Source of the DNA: a bacterium SCSIO 12844
GTDB taxonomy: Bacteria; Pseudomonadota; Gammaproteobacteria; Francisellales; Francisellaceae
Reading direction: 5' to 3'
DNA: 64,000 nt
NCBI GenBank assembly: GCA_024397935.1
Contig: CP073743.1
Location: 1,302,001-1,366,000 of the forward strand
Part shown: positions 1 to 9,371 of the stretch, piece by piece
How positions within the stretch are numbered: position 1 is the first letter of the stretch
Layout: each line of letters begins with the position of its first letter
Notes under the pieces: model-generated
Database searches by the model: none
Told to the model about the DNA's origin: nothing
Seen by the model: the letters and a program-made list of their open reading frames with translations, nothing else
Program-made: the position numbers and the translations under genes

Positions 1-6
1 TGCTTT

Positions 7-846
7 CTATTTCTCATCAGATGTATTCCTTAGACTAGCAGGTAAGCTTGATTTATGAATGGCTTTAACTTTATGGCCACGAGGGCCATTAAAATAATTA
101 TAGAGTGCTTCGTGTTCTTTGTTTTCAGCTGCATTGGCAATGGTATCATGTAAAAGTACTTTTCGATTGCCTAAATAAACGACTTCATCAACAATATGCC
201 AGAGTGTATCTAAATCATGCGTAACCATAATAACAGTTAAAGATAAAGACTCTTGCAATTCTTTAATTAAAATATCTAATTCATGGGCACTATTTGGATC
301 TAAGCCTGCGGATGGTTCATCTAAGAAAATAACTTCAGGGTCTAATGCAATGGCTCGAGCTAATGCCGTTCTTTTTATCATGCCACCACTTAAATCAGCA
401 GGAAATAGATTAAAGGCACTTTTAGGTAGACCAACTAAATTGAGTTTTACTTTGGCAATTTCTTCTAAAGTATGGTAACTAAAATCAGTATACTCCTGTA
501 GTGGATACATGATATTTTCAAGCACAGTTAAAGAAGAAAACAGCGCTCCTTTTTGAAACATCATGCCCATTTTACTTGCCATTAGTTTCGATTCTTTACT
601 TCCAGGGGCAACCTCAGTAACACATTCCCCCATTAAATAAATACTACCTTCAGCAATTTCTTCAAGCATTAAAATTTGGCGCATTAAGGTTGTTTTGCCA
701 GCACCACTATCACCAATAATAGCAATAATTCGATTAGGCAGAATTTCTAAATTAAGTCCTTTATGTACCCAATGTGTATTAAAGCGCGTACCAAGGTTAT
801 GAACCTTGATAATTGGTTTTTGGTTAGAGTTAGTCAATACAGTCAT
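7..846 (-). CDS. mlaF: MlaF-like phospholipid ABC transporter ATPase
   Basis: Cytoplasmic ATPase of the Mla/MCE lipid transporter, which moves phospholipids between outer and inner membranes. The 279-aa protein shows Walker A GDSGAGKT at 45-52, ABC signature LSGGM at 152-156 and Walker B IFLDE near 173-177 followed by the D-loop SAGLD. These match the MlaF family in length and order. It starts 2 bp after the stop of the upstream permease gene, so the two are translationally linked. The MCE substrate-binding subunit (MlaD) would be expected just downstream, outside the left edge of the window. The family call is firm; the transported lipid is known only from the family. Confidence 0.93.
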   Translation of the reverse strand: MTVLTNSNQKPIIKVHNLGTRFNTHWVHKGLNLEILPNRIIAIIGDSGAGKTTLMRQILMLEEIAEGSIYLMGECVTEVAPGSKESKLMASKMGMMFQKGALFSSLTVLENIMYPLQEYTDFSYHTLEEIAKVKLNLVGLPKSAFNLFPADLSGGMIKRTALARAIALDPEVIFLDEPSAGLDPNSAHELDILIKELQESLSLTVIMVTHDLDTLWHIVDEVVYLGNRKVLLHDTIANAAENKEHEALYNYFNGPRGHKVKAIHKSSLPASLRNTSDEK

Positions 847-848
847 GA

Positions 849-2012
849 CTAAATCCCTAATGTACTATATAGAATTGAGAATGCAGCATCAGCAACAATG
901 ATTAAAAAAATTGATAATACGACAGATCTTGTTGTTTCTTGGCCAATGCTAGCAGCACTACCTTGAACACAAAAGCCTCGATAACAACCAACAATAGCAA
1001 TTAGAAGTGCAAAAACAGGCGCTTTAATTAAACCAAGAATATAATTTTTTGCAGCAATAACCTCTTGAAAACGAGTTAAAAACTCAAAAAAACTTATCTG
1101 TAGGTATGCTTTAGACATAATCATACCACCAATAATACTACTAATATCAGCAAGTACTGTTAATAAGGTTAATGCAATAATTAAACCAATAATTCTTGGA
1201 GAGACAAGTCGTTTAAAAGGGGATATACCCATTGTTTGTAGTGCATCTATTTCTTCTTGTACTTTCATTGTACCAATATGTGCTGCAAATGCACTGCCAG
1301 AACGTCCAGCGACAATAATAGCGGTTATTAGTGGCGCAAATTCACGAAAAATAGATAAGCCTAATAGGTTGACTACAAAAATATTTGCACCATAAGTAAC
1401 TAATTGCACACCCATTTGGTAAGTTAAAACAATCCCAATTAAAAACGATAAAAGACAAACAATGCCAACAGCTTTATAGCCATCGTTAATAACAATTTCA
1501 CAGATTAGTTGTAATCTGGTTTTAAATGGTATTTTAACCCATTGAAACGTACTTAAGGCAATGGCACCTAAAAATGCTAGTAAATTTAAAATATCTTTAG
1601 CTGTTTGGAAGGTTTGCTGGCCAATATAATATGCAGTTGCTTTTGGATTAATGCGCTTTACTTTTTCAGGTGGGCTAACGGTTACTTTTTCTTTAACTAA
1701 GTCATATAAATCTTTATGTGTTTGTTTTAATTTTAATGTAGAGATCTGGATATTTGCTTTTAGTAGCTGATCAAGTAATAATTTTAAAAATGTTGCACCA
1801 ACGGTGTCAAATTTATTAATTGCTAACGCATTAATTGTAATTGTATTAGTTTGACCATTTTTTAAAATTGCCTTTAGAATTTGCTCTAGTAAATGTTCAT
1901 CAAAATTTTGCCAGTTCCAACTACCACTTAAGCTTAAGGACTGTTGATCACTGATGAATTCATAAGCTGCAGGTATACTATCTGAAGCATTTAATATTTT
2001 TTCTTTAAGCAT
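849..2012 (-). CDS. mlaE: MlaE-type permease with N-terminal STAS domain
   Basis: Inner-membrane permease of the Mla lipid ABC transporter. Residues about 25-105 look like a STAS domain (the role of separate MlaB in E. coli), and residues about 140-387 are the MlaE permease, with a run of hydrophobic segments and the conserved stretch REFAPLITAIIVAGRSGSA. STAS and permease are therefore fused, at 387 aa versus about 260 aa for a lone MlaE. The 2-bp gap to the ATPase gene places them in one operon. The start at 2012 has only a weak upstream purine tract. Family confidence is high. Confidence 0.92.
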   Translation of the reverse strand: MLKEKILNASDSIPAAYEFISDQQSLSLSGSWNWQNFDEHLLEQILKAILKNGQTNTITINALAINKFDTVGATFLKLLLDQLLKANIQISTLKLKQTHKDLYDLVKEKVTVSPPEKVKRINPKATAYYIGQQTFQTAKDILNLLAFLGAIALSTFQWVKIPFKTRLQLICEIVINDGYKAVGIVCLLSFLIGIVLTYQMGVQLVTYGANIFVVNLLGLSIFREFAPLITAIIVAGRSGSAFAAHIGTMKVQEEIDALQTMGISPFKRLVSPRIIGLIIALTLLTVLADISSIIGGMIMSKAYLQISFFEFLTRFQEVIAAKNYILGLIKAPVFALLIAIVGCYRGFCVQGSAASIGQETTRSVVLSIFLIIVADAAFSILYSTLGI

Positions 2013-2079
2013 ATGAATCTTTAAACTTTATGGTTATTAACTAATTAAGGTTTAGATGAAAATCGATGTATTTTCAAGC

Positions 2080-2370
2080 TTATATATACCATTGTGATAG
2101 AAATTCTTGGCGAGTTATAGGATCAAATGCAGTAACTTTATAATCAGCAAGCCCATGAAGATTATATGGGTCGTTTTGAATAAATGCATTAATTTCAGCT
2201 CTATCTCCTTTAGCAATCAGTATGCCACCTGTTCTTGGTGTTTTCGGGCCAGCTGCTAGCAACAAACCATTATCAGATAAAAATGATCGCAAATAAGCTC
2301 TATGCTCATCAAGTATAAGGTTAATTTCATCTAATGATTTTGTAAAAGTAATATCTATTAGATAAAGCAT
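2080..2370 (-). CDS. YciI-like protein
   Basis: Small 96-aa protein of the YciI/YCII family, a ferredoxin-like fold with a conserved His (DEHRAYL, near residue 23) and acidic residues that form a putative active site. The C-terminal half contains NDPYNLHGLADYKVTAFDP, typical of the family. A good Shine-Dalgarno (AAGGAG) lies 9 nt before the ATG. The biochemical role of most family members is unknown. It lies between the mla operon and a PLP enzyme on the same strand, and nothing in the sequence assigns it to either. Confidence 0.85.
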   Translation of the reverse strand: MLYLIDITFTKSLDEINLILDEHRAYLRSFLSDNGLLLAAGPKTPRTGGILIAKGDRAEINAFIQNDPYNLHGLADYKVTAFDPITRQEFLSQWYI

Positions 2371-2425
2371 TGATCAAACTCCTTGATTTAGAATATATTT
2401 GTATGAATTCTAACAGGAATGATAT

Positions 2426-3808
2426 TTAGCTTGCAAAAGATAATTTTACTTTATTTAGATATTTTAATGCTTGATCTAAATCATCAATAATATCATCAGG
2501 GTTTTCTGCCCCCACACTTAAGCGAATCAAATTATTTTTAATATCGGCAGTTTCTCTTGCTTGTTCACCTTGTTGTTGGTGTGTTGAGATAGCTGGAATT
2601 GTTGCAACGGTTTTAATTCTTCCTAAATCAGTTGCACAAAAGATAAGCTTTAGTTCGTTTAATACTTGTTTTGCACTTATAACATTGCCTTTGACTGCAA
2701 AGGATAATAAGTGACCATATCGTTTGATTGGTGTTTGGTTTGATGATAAGGATTCTGAATCAACTAATGAAAAATACTTATTTGCTAATTCTAGTTGTTG
2801 GAAATTATCAAGGCCAGGGTACATAACAGATTCAACATTAGGGTGATTATTTAAATACTTTGCTACTTTTAAAGCATTTTGTGAAAACTGATCAACACGC
2901 ATTCGTAGTGTTCTTAATTCTGAGAGTGTAAGGAATGCTTGCATAGGGGATAAGCAAGCGCCATTATCACGATTGGGTAATAATTTTAAATACTGACAGA
3001 AGTCATTTTTTATTTCATCAGTGAGATAATATGCATTGATATTTTCTTTGGCAATAATAGCACCACCAATAACCATACCAGAAGCAGAGATTATCTTAGA
3101 AAGTGAATGAACCACAATATCAGCACCAAATGCAAAAGGGCGTAGAAGTGCAGGTGTTGCTAAAGTACTATCAATAACAAGTGGGATATCATGTTCATGT
3201 GCAAGGTTTGCAATAGATTCGATATCACAAATGCTTAAATTTGGGTTTGATGGAACTTCAATATAAATAAATCGTGTATTATTATCAATCTGATCTTTCC
3301 ATTGTTCTAGTGGCGCATCGGGTTTTATCCATCGAACTTGACGTAGCTTTTCACTTTGGCGTTGTGAAAATTGTTGATAGGTGCCGCCATAAATTTGAGT
3401 CGATGAAATAAAGTTTGCTTTGGGGGTATCAGCTAATAGATTTTCAGCAACAGTAGTAATTGCTGACATACCAGAACTTGTAACACAAGCACTTGCATTT
3501 ACATTGCATTGATATGACTCTAATAATGCTAGCGTTGATTCAAGATAATATAATGTTGGGTTATGTATTCTGGTATAACTCCAGCTTGGAATTTCATAAG
3601 CAAGTGCTGCTTCTAGTTCATCCGCACTAGAGAAACCTTGTGCTGTTGTCATATAAATCGGCTCAATAATAGATCCTTGATTAAGTAGTGCTTCATTAAG
3701 ATCATAGACACCATGTGTTGCAATGGTATCAAATGATTTGTTTTTAATGTTTTTTATTGCGTTTTCTCTTGCCAATATTTGTTCATTTAAACGTGATTTA
3801 TAATCCAT
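2426..3808 (-). CDS. Cys/Met metabolism PLP-dependent enzyme
   Basis: Fold-type I PLP enzyme of the trans-sulfuration family (O-acetylhomoserine sulfhydrylase, cystathionine gamma-synthase, methionine gamma-lyase). The PLP lysine is K238 in HSLSKIISASG when counted from the ATG at 3808. The phosphate-binding SSGMSA and the YTRIHNPT motif are also present. A longer frame opens at 3862, but that start has no ribosome-binding site, whereas AAGG precedes the ATG at 3808. I therefore use 460 aa, near the usual 400-460. Which sulfur amino-acid reaction it performs cannot be settled from motifs. Its own promoter region is divergent from the efflux operon. Confidence 0.85.
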   Translation of the reverse strand: MDYKSRLNEQILARENAIKNIKNKSFDTIATHGVYDLNEALLNQGSIIEPIYMTTAQGFSSADELEAALAYEIPSWSYTRIHNPTLYYLESTLALLESYQCNVNASACVTSSGMSAITTVAENLLADTPKANFISSTQIYGGTYQQFSQRQSEKLRQVRWIKPDAPLEQWKDQIDNNTRFIYIEVPSNPNLSICDIESIANLAHEHDIPLVIDSTLATPALLRPFAFGADIVVHSLSKIISASGMVIGGAIIAKENINAYYLTDEIKNDFCQYLKLLPNRDNGACLSPMQAFLTLSELRTLRMRVDQFSQNALKVAKYLNNHPNVESVMYPGLDNFQQLELANKYFSLVDSESLSSNQTPIKRYGHLLSFAVKGNVISAKQVLNELKLIFCATDLGRIKTVATIPAISTHQQQGEQARETADIKNNLIRLSVGAENPDDIIDDLDQALKYLNKVKLSFAS

Positions 3809-3917
3809 ATGACTAGCCTTAAAACTAAAGAACTCTATTATTAAAATGTAGATATGGATCATTTAGTATGCAAGTTAAGAGTAAAAATTTTAGCTAAAAT
3901 ATTGATATTGTGTTTTT

Positions 3918-3946
3918 TTGAACTATTTGATAATTTAAGTTATGCT
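3918..3946 (+). promoter_or_regulatory. Sigma70-like promoter of the RND operon
   Basis: TTGAAC at 3918-3923 and TATGCT at 3941-3946 are separated by exactly 17 bp, about 40 bp before the GTG start of the adaptor gene. This is prediction from spacing and consensus only. Confidence 0.6.
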
Positions 3947-3987
3947 AGATAAATTAGAAGGATGATCATCAATAGATAAGGATTTCA

Positions 3988-5061
3988 GTGATATCTAAAA
4001 AATCAATTGTATTTTTTGTAATTGCTATAGTGCTAATGATATTAATTGTTTTATATTATTATTGGCCAACTAAAGAAGAGACATTTAATCAATCATTACA
4101 ACCAGTTAATGTGAAAACAGCAGAAGCTAAGATAGTCTCTAAACCAGACATAATCAATTTAATTGGTATTTTAAAGGCAAAAAATATAGTAACAATAACC
4201 TCTAAAATTAGTGGTACAGTTGCTGAAAGGTTATTTAAAAATGGGCAGAGTGTTCATAAAGGGCAATTATTATTAAAACTTGAAAATCAAACATATCAAC
4301 TACAATTAGAAGCGGCTAAAGTACAGCTTAAACAGTACGAAGATATTTATAAAAAGTCAGAATTATTATTTAAAAGGCGGGCAATTTCTGAATACACATA
4401 TAATACAGCAATTGCTAACTATCAAATGCAAAAAATTCAAGTGGCAACATTAGAAAAAACAATTCATCAGACGATTGTTAAGGCACCATTTACAGGTATG
4501 CTAGGCAGTAGTTTTTTAACAGTAGGTTCTTATCTTTCAACGGGTAAATCCATTGTTAAATTAGTCAATACAGATAACTTACTCGCAGTTTATAATATTC
4601 CAGGAGAGCTATATCCAAAATTAAAGCTAGGACAAGAAACTACAATCTCAAGTGATGCATATCCAGATAAATTATTTAAAGGTAAGGTTACTTTTGTCTC
4701 GCCAATTATTGATGAGAATACAAATACGATTACTGTCCAAGCACTGATTCCAAATTTAGATCATATATTAACAGCTGGAATGTATGTTACGGTTTGGCAA
4801 AATTTAGGTGATAAAAAATCTATGGTGGAGGTACCAAATATAGCTTTAGTATCTGATATTTCGGGTAATCAAGTTTATATTGTTAAAAATAAAAAGGCGA
4901 AGTTAGTTGATGTCAAAGTAAATGCAATTATTAATAATACAGCATATATTACTTCAGGCCTTAAAAATGGTGATCAGATTATTGTAGAAGGTCAAGAAAA
5001 GTTAAAAGATGGTGATTTAGTAAATATTATTAATCCTAAATTAAATATAGGGCGTATTTAA
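3988..5061 (+). CDS. RND efflux periplasmic adaptor (MFP)
   Basis: Membrane-fusion protein that links an inner-membrane RND pump to an outer-membrane channel. The 357-aa protein has one N-terminal hydrophobic segment (about 6-26), a lipoyl/barrel-sandwich half motif around NGQSVHKGQLLLKL, an alpha-helical hairpin, then the second lipoyl half (IVKAPFTGMLGSSFLTVGSYL) and beta-barrel domains. The start is GTG at 3988, preceded by AAGGA. The pump gene begins 1 bp after this gene's stop. No TolC-like gene accompanies the pair, so the outer channel must be encoded elsewhere. Confidence 0.9.
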   Translation: MISKKSIVFFVIAIVLMILIVLYYYWPTKEETFNQSLQPVNVKTAEAKIVSKPDIINLIGILKAKNIVTITSKISGTVAERLFKNGQSVHKGQLLLKLENQTYQLQLEAAKVQLKQYEDIYKKSELLFKRRAISEYTYNTAIANYQMQKIQVATLEKTIHQTIVKAPFTGMLGSSFLTVGSYLSTGKSIVKLVNTDNLLAVYNIPGELYPKLKLGQETTISSDAYPDKLFKGKVTFVSPIIDENTNTITVQALIPNLDHILTAGMYVTVWQNLGDKKSMVEVPNIALVSDISGNQVYIVKNKKAKLVDVKVNAIINNTAYITSGLKNGDQIIVEGQEKLKDGDLVNIINPKLNIGRI

Positions 5062-5062
5062 G

Positions 5063-8000
5063 GTGAAGTTTTCAGAAGTTTGTATACGTTATCCTGTATT
5101 TACAATTGTGATGTCAATTTTAATTGTTATTGTTGGGTTAATTGGGTATTCACGATTACCAGTTAGTGGTTATCCTAAAATAGCGACACCTGAAATTGGT
5201 ATTCATACAACTTTATCTGGTGCAAGTGCTACTTATATGCAAGAACAAGTCTCTGATGTGATTGAAAGTGCAGTTTCGACAATTACTGGGGTTGATGATG
5301 TTGAGTCTAATAGTCAAGATGGTGTTAGTGATGTCATTATTCGATTTGTTCCTGGAGTAGACCTTAATAGTAAAATGAATGAAATATCAAATATGGTTGC
5401 TAAGACAACTAGCCAATTACCAAATGGTATTGTTGGCCCTGATATTAATCAAGCAGATCCAAATGCAACACCAATTCTTAGCCTTTTTTTTTACTCAAAC
5501 TCAATGACAATTACTCAACTGACAGATTATATTAATCGTTATATTTTAACTCGTTTAAGAAAAGTAGAAGGTGTGGCACAAGTTCCATTATTTGGTAATA
5601 AAGAGTATGCGATTAGGGTTTGGTTAAGACCACAAAAAATGGCGACATTACAAGTTACAGTTAATGATCTTATCGGTGCAATATCAAGTCAAAATACCTT
5701 AAGCACAAGTGGTGAAATTAAGTCTAAAGATAGAGTTTATCCTTTAATGCCGCAGGCAAAGATATCTGACCTTCTAGGATTTGAAAATATTGTGGTGTCA
5801 CATTATCAAGGGAAAAATATTCATCTTAAAGATGTAGCTGATATCAAATTAGGTACCAATGAAAATACAACAGCTTCCTTTATGAATGGAAAAAAAGGAG
5901 TTGGAATTAATATCATTGCATCAAGTACTGCAAATCCAATTACCGTTGCTAATAATGTTGACAATGTTTTAGATCAATTAAGACTCTCTTTACCTGATAA
6001 TATTCATTTTAAAGTGGGTTTCAATGCAACAAAGTTTTTGAATAAATCGATTGAAACAACATATGAGACATTGATTATAGCAATTATATTAGTAATTTTA
6101 GTTGTTGTGATATTCATTGGTTCTATTAAAGCGAGCTTAATTCCAATTATTACTTTACCTATTTGTTTAATAGGTAGCTTTATATTTTTATATTGGATGG
6201 GATTTAGCCTTAATATTTTAACTTTATTATCCTTGATACTAGCCGTTGGGCTGATTGTAGATGATGCGATTGTCATTTTAGAAAATATTCATCGTCATAT
6301 TCACTTGGGGCTAACACCATTTGAAGCAGCCATAAAAGGCTCTAAAGAAATTGGTTTTGCAATTATCGTTATTACACTTACATTAGCAGCTGTTTTTGCA
6401 CCTATTGGTTTTAGTGAAGGGTTAACAGGACAGTTATTTTGGCAGTTTGCTTGTACAATTGTTATTGCAGTTTTATTATCTGGTTTTGTTGCAATTACAT
6501 TATCACCAATGATGTGTGCTTATATACTAGATGAAAATAAATCGAATAAGTATAGCTTATGGTTTAATCATTACTTTGATCGATTTATAACAATGTATAG
6601 CAATAAACTAGCGATTTGGGTGAGTTATAAAAAGACAATATTAGCCATTTTTATGTTATTGATTGGATTGGGCTTACTAATAACATATGCATTGCCTAAG
6701 GAATTAGCACCTGAAGTAGATCAAGGTAATATTACAATTCCTTTTAACGCTGTGCCAAATGCAAGTTTTGATTATATGAAGTTTCATGCATTAGAAATTA
6801 GTAATGCGTTGTCTAAGACAGCTGAAAAAGAAAATATTATCATAAATTTAGGTCAGCCTAATCGTTATCAAGGTAATGCAAATTTGGTTTTAAAGCCATG
6901 GAGTGAAAGGAGTAAATCACAATCTGAAATATCGAATCAACTACAATCAAAAGTACAAAATATTCCAGGAATTACTGCTGCAGTTGCACCGCCACCACCT
7001 ATGGGAATTGGTGGACAAGGTGGATTTGCTATGGAGTTAATTTTAGTCTCTCAAGGATCTTTTGAATATTTGTACCATGTTGCACAAACTTTAATGGAAA
7101 AAATGAAATCAAATCATGGTTTTAAAGATATACAGACAAATATTCAATTTAATGAATTAGAATATTCAGTGAAATTAAATCGCTCATTAGCTGCTGATTT
7201 GGGTGTTAATATTTCTGATATTTCAAGTACATTAGGTATATTTACTGGAAACTATCTTGCTGGAGAGTTTTATTATGATAACTACCCATATGACATTTTA
7301 TTATCTTCTAATTTTTCAAATATAAATTCTTTAAAACAGCTACAAATGATCTATGTCAAAACATCATCTGGGAATATGGTGCCTATTTCATCTTTTATAA
7401 AGCCTAAAATGACTGTTTTACCGACAGTTTTATCCAATTATAATCAAATGCATGCATTGCATGTGATGGCGAACTTATCAGAAAACTATAGTACTTCTGA
7501 TGCAGTTGACTATATGCAATCATTACTTAGTAAAGTTTTGCCTGATGATGTTTCATATGTTTGGTTTGGACAAACTAAAAACTATCTTGAGTCAGCGAAT
7601 AGTATGTTACAGAATTTGATATTAGCACTTATTTTTATTTATTTATTATTATCAGCTCAGTTTGGAAGTTTTAGACAACCATTGATTATTTTAACAACAG
7701 TTCCAGCTGCTTTAGCAGGTGCAGTACTATTTCTTTATATAACAGGTAGTAGCTTAAATATTTTTAGTCAAATTGGTTTAATTGCTTTGGTTGGTCTAAT
7801 TACAAAGCATGGTATTTTAATTACAGAATTTGCAAATCAATTATTAGAAAAAGGTCAAAATAAGGTAGATGCCATTATTAATGCTTCAAAAGCAAGAGTG
7901 AAACCTATATTAATGACAACAGCTGCCATGATATTAGGTGCTTTACCTCTAGTTCTTGACTCAGGTCCAGGTTCAGAGTATGGAAAACAAATTGGTATCG

Positions 8001-8089
8001 TTATTATTGGTGGTTTAATGATTGGAACTTGTGTAACTTTATTTATTGTGCCAGTATTTTATTTGCTGATTTCTAAAATAGACAACTAA
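5063..8089 (+). CDS. RND family efflux transporter permease
   Basis: Inner-membrane proton-driven RND pump of 1008 aa, within the family's 1000-1050 range. Transmembrane segment 4 carries the proton-relay aspartates D400 and D401 in GLIVDDAIVILEN, and segment 10 carries the expected lysine in GLITKHGILITEF. Two large periplasmic loops follow TM1 and TM7. The GTG start is 1 bp downstream of the adaptor stop. The overall pattern resembles the HAE-1/MdtBC-like multidrug group rather than heavy-metal pumps, but substrates cannot be read from sequence. Confidence 0.93.
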   Translation: MKFSEVCIRYPVFTIVMSILIVIVGLIGYSRLPVSGYPKIATPEIGIHTTLSGASATYMQEQVSDVIESAVSTITGVDDVESNSQDGVSDVIIRFVPGVDLNSKMNEISNMVAKTTSQLPNGIVGPDINQADPNATPILSLFFYSNSMTITQLTDYINRYILTRLRKVEGVAQVPLFGNKEYAIRVWLRPQKMATLQVTVNDLIGAISSQNTLSTSGEIKSKDRVYPLMPQAKISDLLGFENIVVSHYQGKNIHLKDVADIKLGTNENTTASFMNGKKGVGINIIASSTANPITVANNVDNVLDQLRLSLPDNIHFKVGFNATKFLNKSIETTYETLIIAIILVILVVVIFIGSIKASLIPIITLPICLIGSFIFLYWMGFSLNILTLLSLILAVGLIVDDAIVILENIHRHIHLGLTPFEAAIKGSKEIGFAIIVITLTLAAVFAPIGFSEGLTGQLFWQFACTIVIAVLLSGFVAITLSPMMCAYILDENKSNKYSLWFNHYFDRFITMYSNKLAIWVSYKKTILAIFMLLIGLGLLITYALPKELAPEVDQGNITIPFNAVPNASFDYMKFHALEISNALSKTAEKENIIINLGQPNRYQGNANLVLKPWSERSKSQSEISNQLQSKVQNIPGITAAVAPPPPMGIGGQGGFAMELILVSQGSFEYLYHVAQTLMEKMKSNHGFKDIQTNIQFNELEYSVKLNRSLAADLGVNISDISSTLGIFTGNYLAGEFYYDNYPYDILLSSNFSNINSLKQLQMIYVKTSSGNMVPISSFIKPKMTVLPTVLSNYNQMHALHVMANLSENYSTSDAVDYMQSLLSKVLPDDVSYVWFGQTKNYLESANSMLQNLILALIFIYLLLSAQFGSFRQPLIILTTVPAALAGAVLFLYITGSSLNIFSQIGLIALVGLITKHGILITEFANQLLEKGQNKVDAIINASKARVKPILMTTAAMILGALPLVLDSGPGSEYGKQIGIVIIGGLMIGTCVTLFIVPVFYLLISKIDN

Positions 8090-8139
8090 ATAAGGTGGTG
8101 TTTATTAAATTTTGTTATATAGGTAAAAAATTTGATATT

Positions 8140-8168
8140 TTGAAACTAAAATAAAACTATGTTATAAA
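8140..8168 (+). promoter_or_regulatory. Sigma70-like promoter before LuxR-like gene
   Basis: TTGAAA at 8140-8145 and TATAAA at 8163-8168 with a 17-bp spacer, 33 bp before the ATG at 8202. It suggests the regulator is transcribed separately from the RND operon. Confidence 0.6.
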
Positions 8169-8201
8169 TTTTATGATATGTAATCAAAAATAGGGAGTGC
8201 T

Positions 8202-8975
8202 ATGGGAAACCAACCGGTTAGACGGTTTGATGCAATTACTTATCGCGGAAAAATATTATTTTCTGATTTATTTTTTAGCCAGCATTTAACTGAGGAAGGT
8301 AGAACATTTTTTAAACCAGATAAAGCAAATGAAGTACCTCGCCAATTTGCATTTCCGTTGGGTTATAGCACCATGTTTGATGACTTTCTTTTATTATTTG
8401 AAAAAAAAGAAGAAAGTATTACACGCTATGGTGTGGCATTTTCATTTGATTACTTTGTTGTTTTTACATTGGTTCGTACTCCCTTTATGTCAGAGGGTAA
8501 AATGGTTGGAATTGTTAATAATGTTGATTATGGTTATCACCAATTGATATTTAATCCATGTTATCAGGAGATTATGCCACTGCCTTGCCAGTACGATCGA
8601 TTAACAAAAAATGAAATGCAGTTATTATTTTTATTAGCACAATTTCCTGAACTTAAAGCAAAAGATATAACAGGCCTTATGGATGTTCAAATCCGCACAG
8701 CTTATATGTATAAATATGATTTAATTAATAAACTAAAAGATATTTTCCATCAAGAACAATTAAACTTTGTAGAGTTAATTAATAAGATTTTTCATGTAGA
8801 GGTACCAAAGCCTGTATCAGATACGCAAAATTTTATTGTATTACCAAAAGAAGAGTTTTTATCTCATTGTGATTTACTATCTAAAGATAAATCAGTACAA
8901 ACATTACGTTATGAAAATAATTTTGATGAATCAACATTACAACGGTGGGTGGATATATTTAAAGAGTCAAGCTAG
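8202..8975 (+). CDS. LuxR-type HTH protein, putative regulator
   Basis: 257-aa protein I do not recognise as a named gene. Residues about 140-190 (LTKNEMQLLFLLAQFPELKA, then DITGLMDVQIRTAYMYKYDLINKLKDIF) fit the spacing of a LuxR/GerE helix-turn-helix. The first 130 residues resemble a PAS-like sensory fold in predicted alpha/beta character, which is weak evidence. GGGAG lies just upstream of the ATG. It sits between the RND pump and the giant protein gene and could regulate either; that is inference. A roughly 65-residue tail follows the HTH, which is unusual because LuxR HTH domains are normally C-terminal. Confidence 0.55.
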   Translation: MGNQPVRRFDAITYRGKILFSDLFFSQHLTEEGRTFFKPDKANEVPRQFAFPLGYSTMFDDFLLLFEKKEESITRYGVAFSFDYFVVFTLVRTPFMSEGKMVGIVNNVDYGYHQLIFNPCYQEIMPLPCQYDRLTKNEMQLLFLLAQFPELKAKDITGLMDVQIRTAYMYKYDLINKLKDIFHQEQLNFVELINKIFHVEVPKPVSDTQNFIVLPKEEFLSHCDLLSKDKSVQTLRYENNFDESTLQRWVDIFKESS

Positions 8976-9371
8976 TTTTTTGTAATAATTAACTTTGAAT
9001 TCTTTGAATATATACTTGATTTATAAATATTTAATTCATATTGTTTTTGCATTACTTTATGAAATTATGAGATTTTATCAATAAATAGTATATATTTTAT
9101 GAAATATGATGATATTGAGTAAAAACACCTAAAGCTTTTCTTTTTTTCCTTAACCATTTGAAATAAATTTTATACAATTATTCATAATCAAACATTAAAT
9201 GTAATTCTACATAAATTATCTCATTTTTTTTCAGTATTTGAGCGCGATGTAAATTAGTAATCTTTATCTAAATATCATGATTAATAATTAAGTTGTTTGT
9301 CTGCTTTTGATCTCCAAATAATTTAATTTCAATCATGTTTTTAAAAGGTTGCACATCAAAGGAGGTTTGCT
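8976..9371. other. 396-bp AT-rich intergenic region
   Basis: Very AT-rich region without a credible gene. Several -10-like TATNNT boxes occur but none pairs convincingly with a -35 at 17 bp, so no promoter is assigned. It ends in a near-perfect Shine-Dalgarno AAAGGAGGT (9358-9366), 5 nt before the giant gene's ATG. Confidence 0.6.

Noticed and set aside
3809-3862. Upstream ATG for the PLP enzyme, adding 18 hydrophobic residues
   Set aside because: No ribosome-binding site; it would add an unlikely hydrophobic leader to a cytosolic enzyme, whereas the internal ATG has AAGG.
6004-6276. 90-codon antisense ORF in the RND pump gene
   Set aside because: Lies over a conserved pump TM region and has no independent support.
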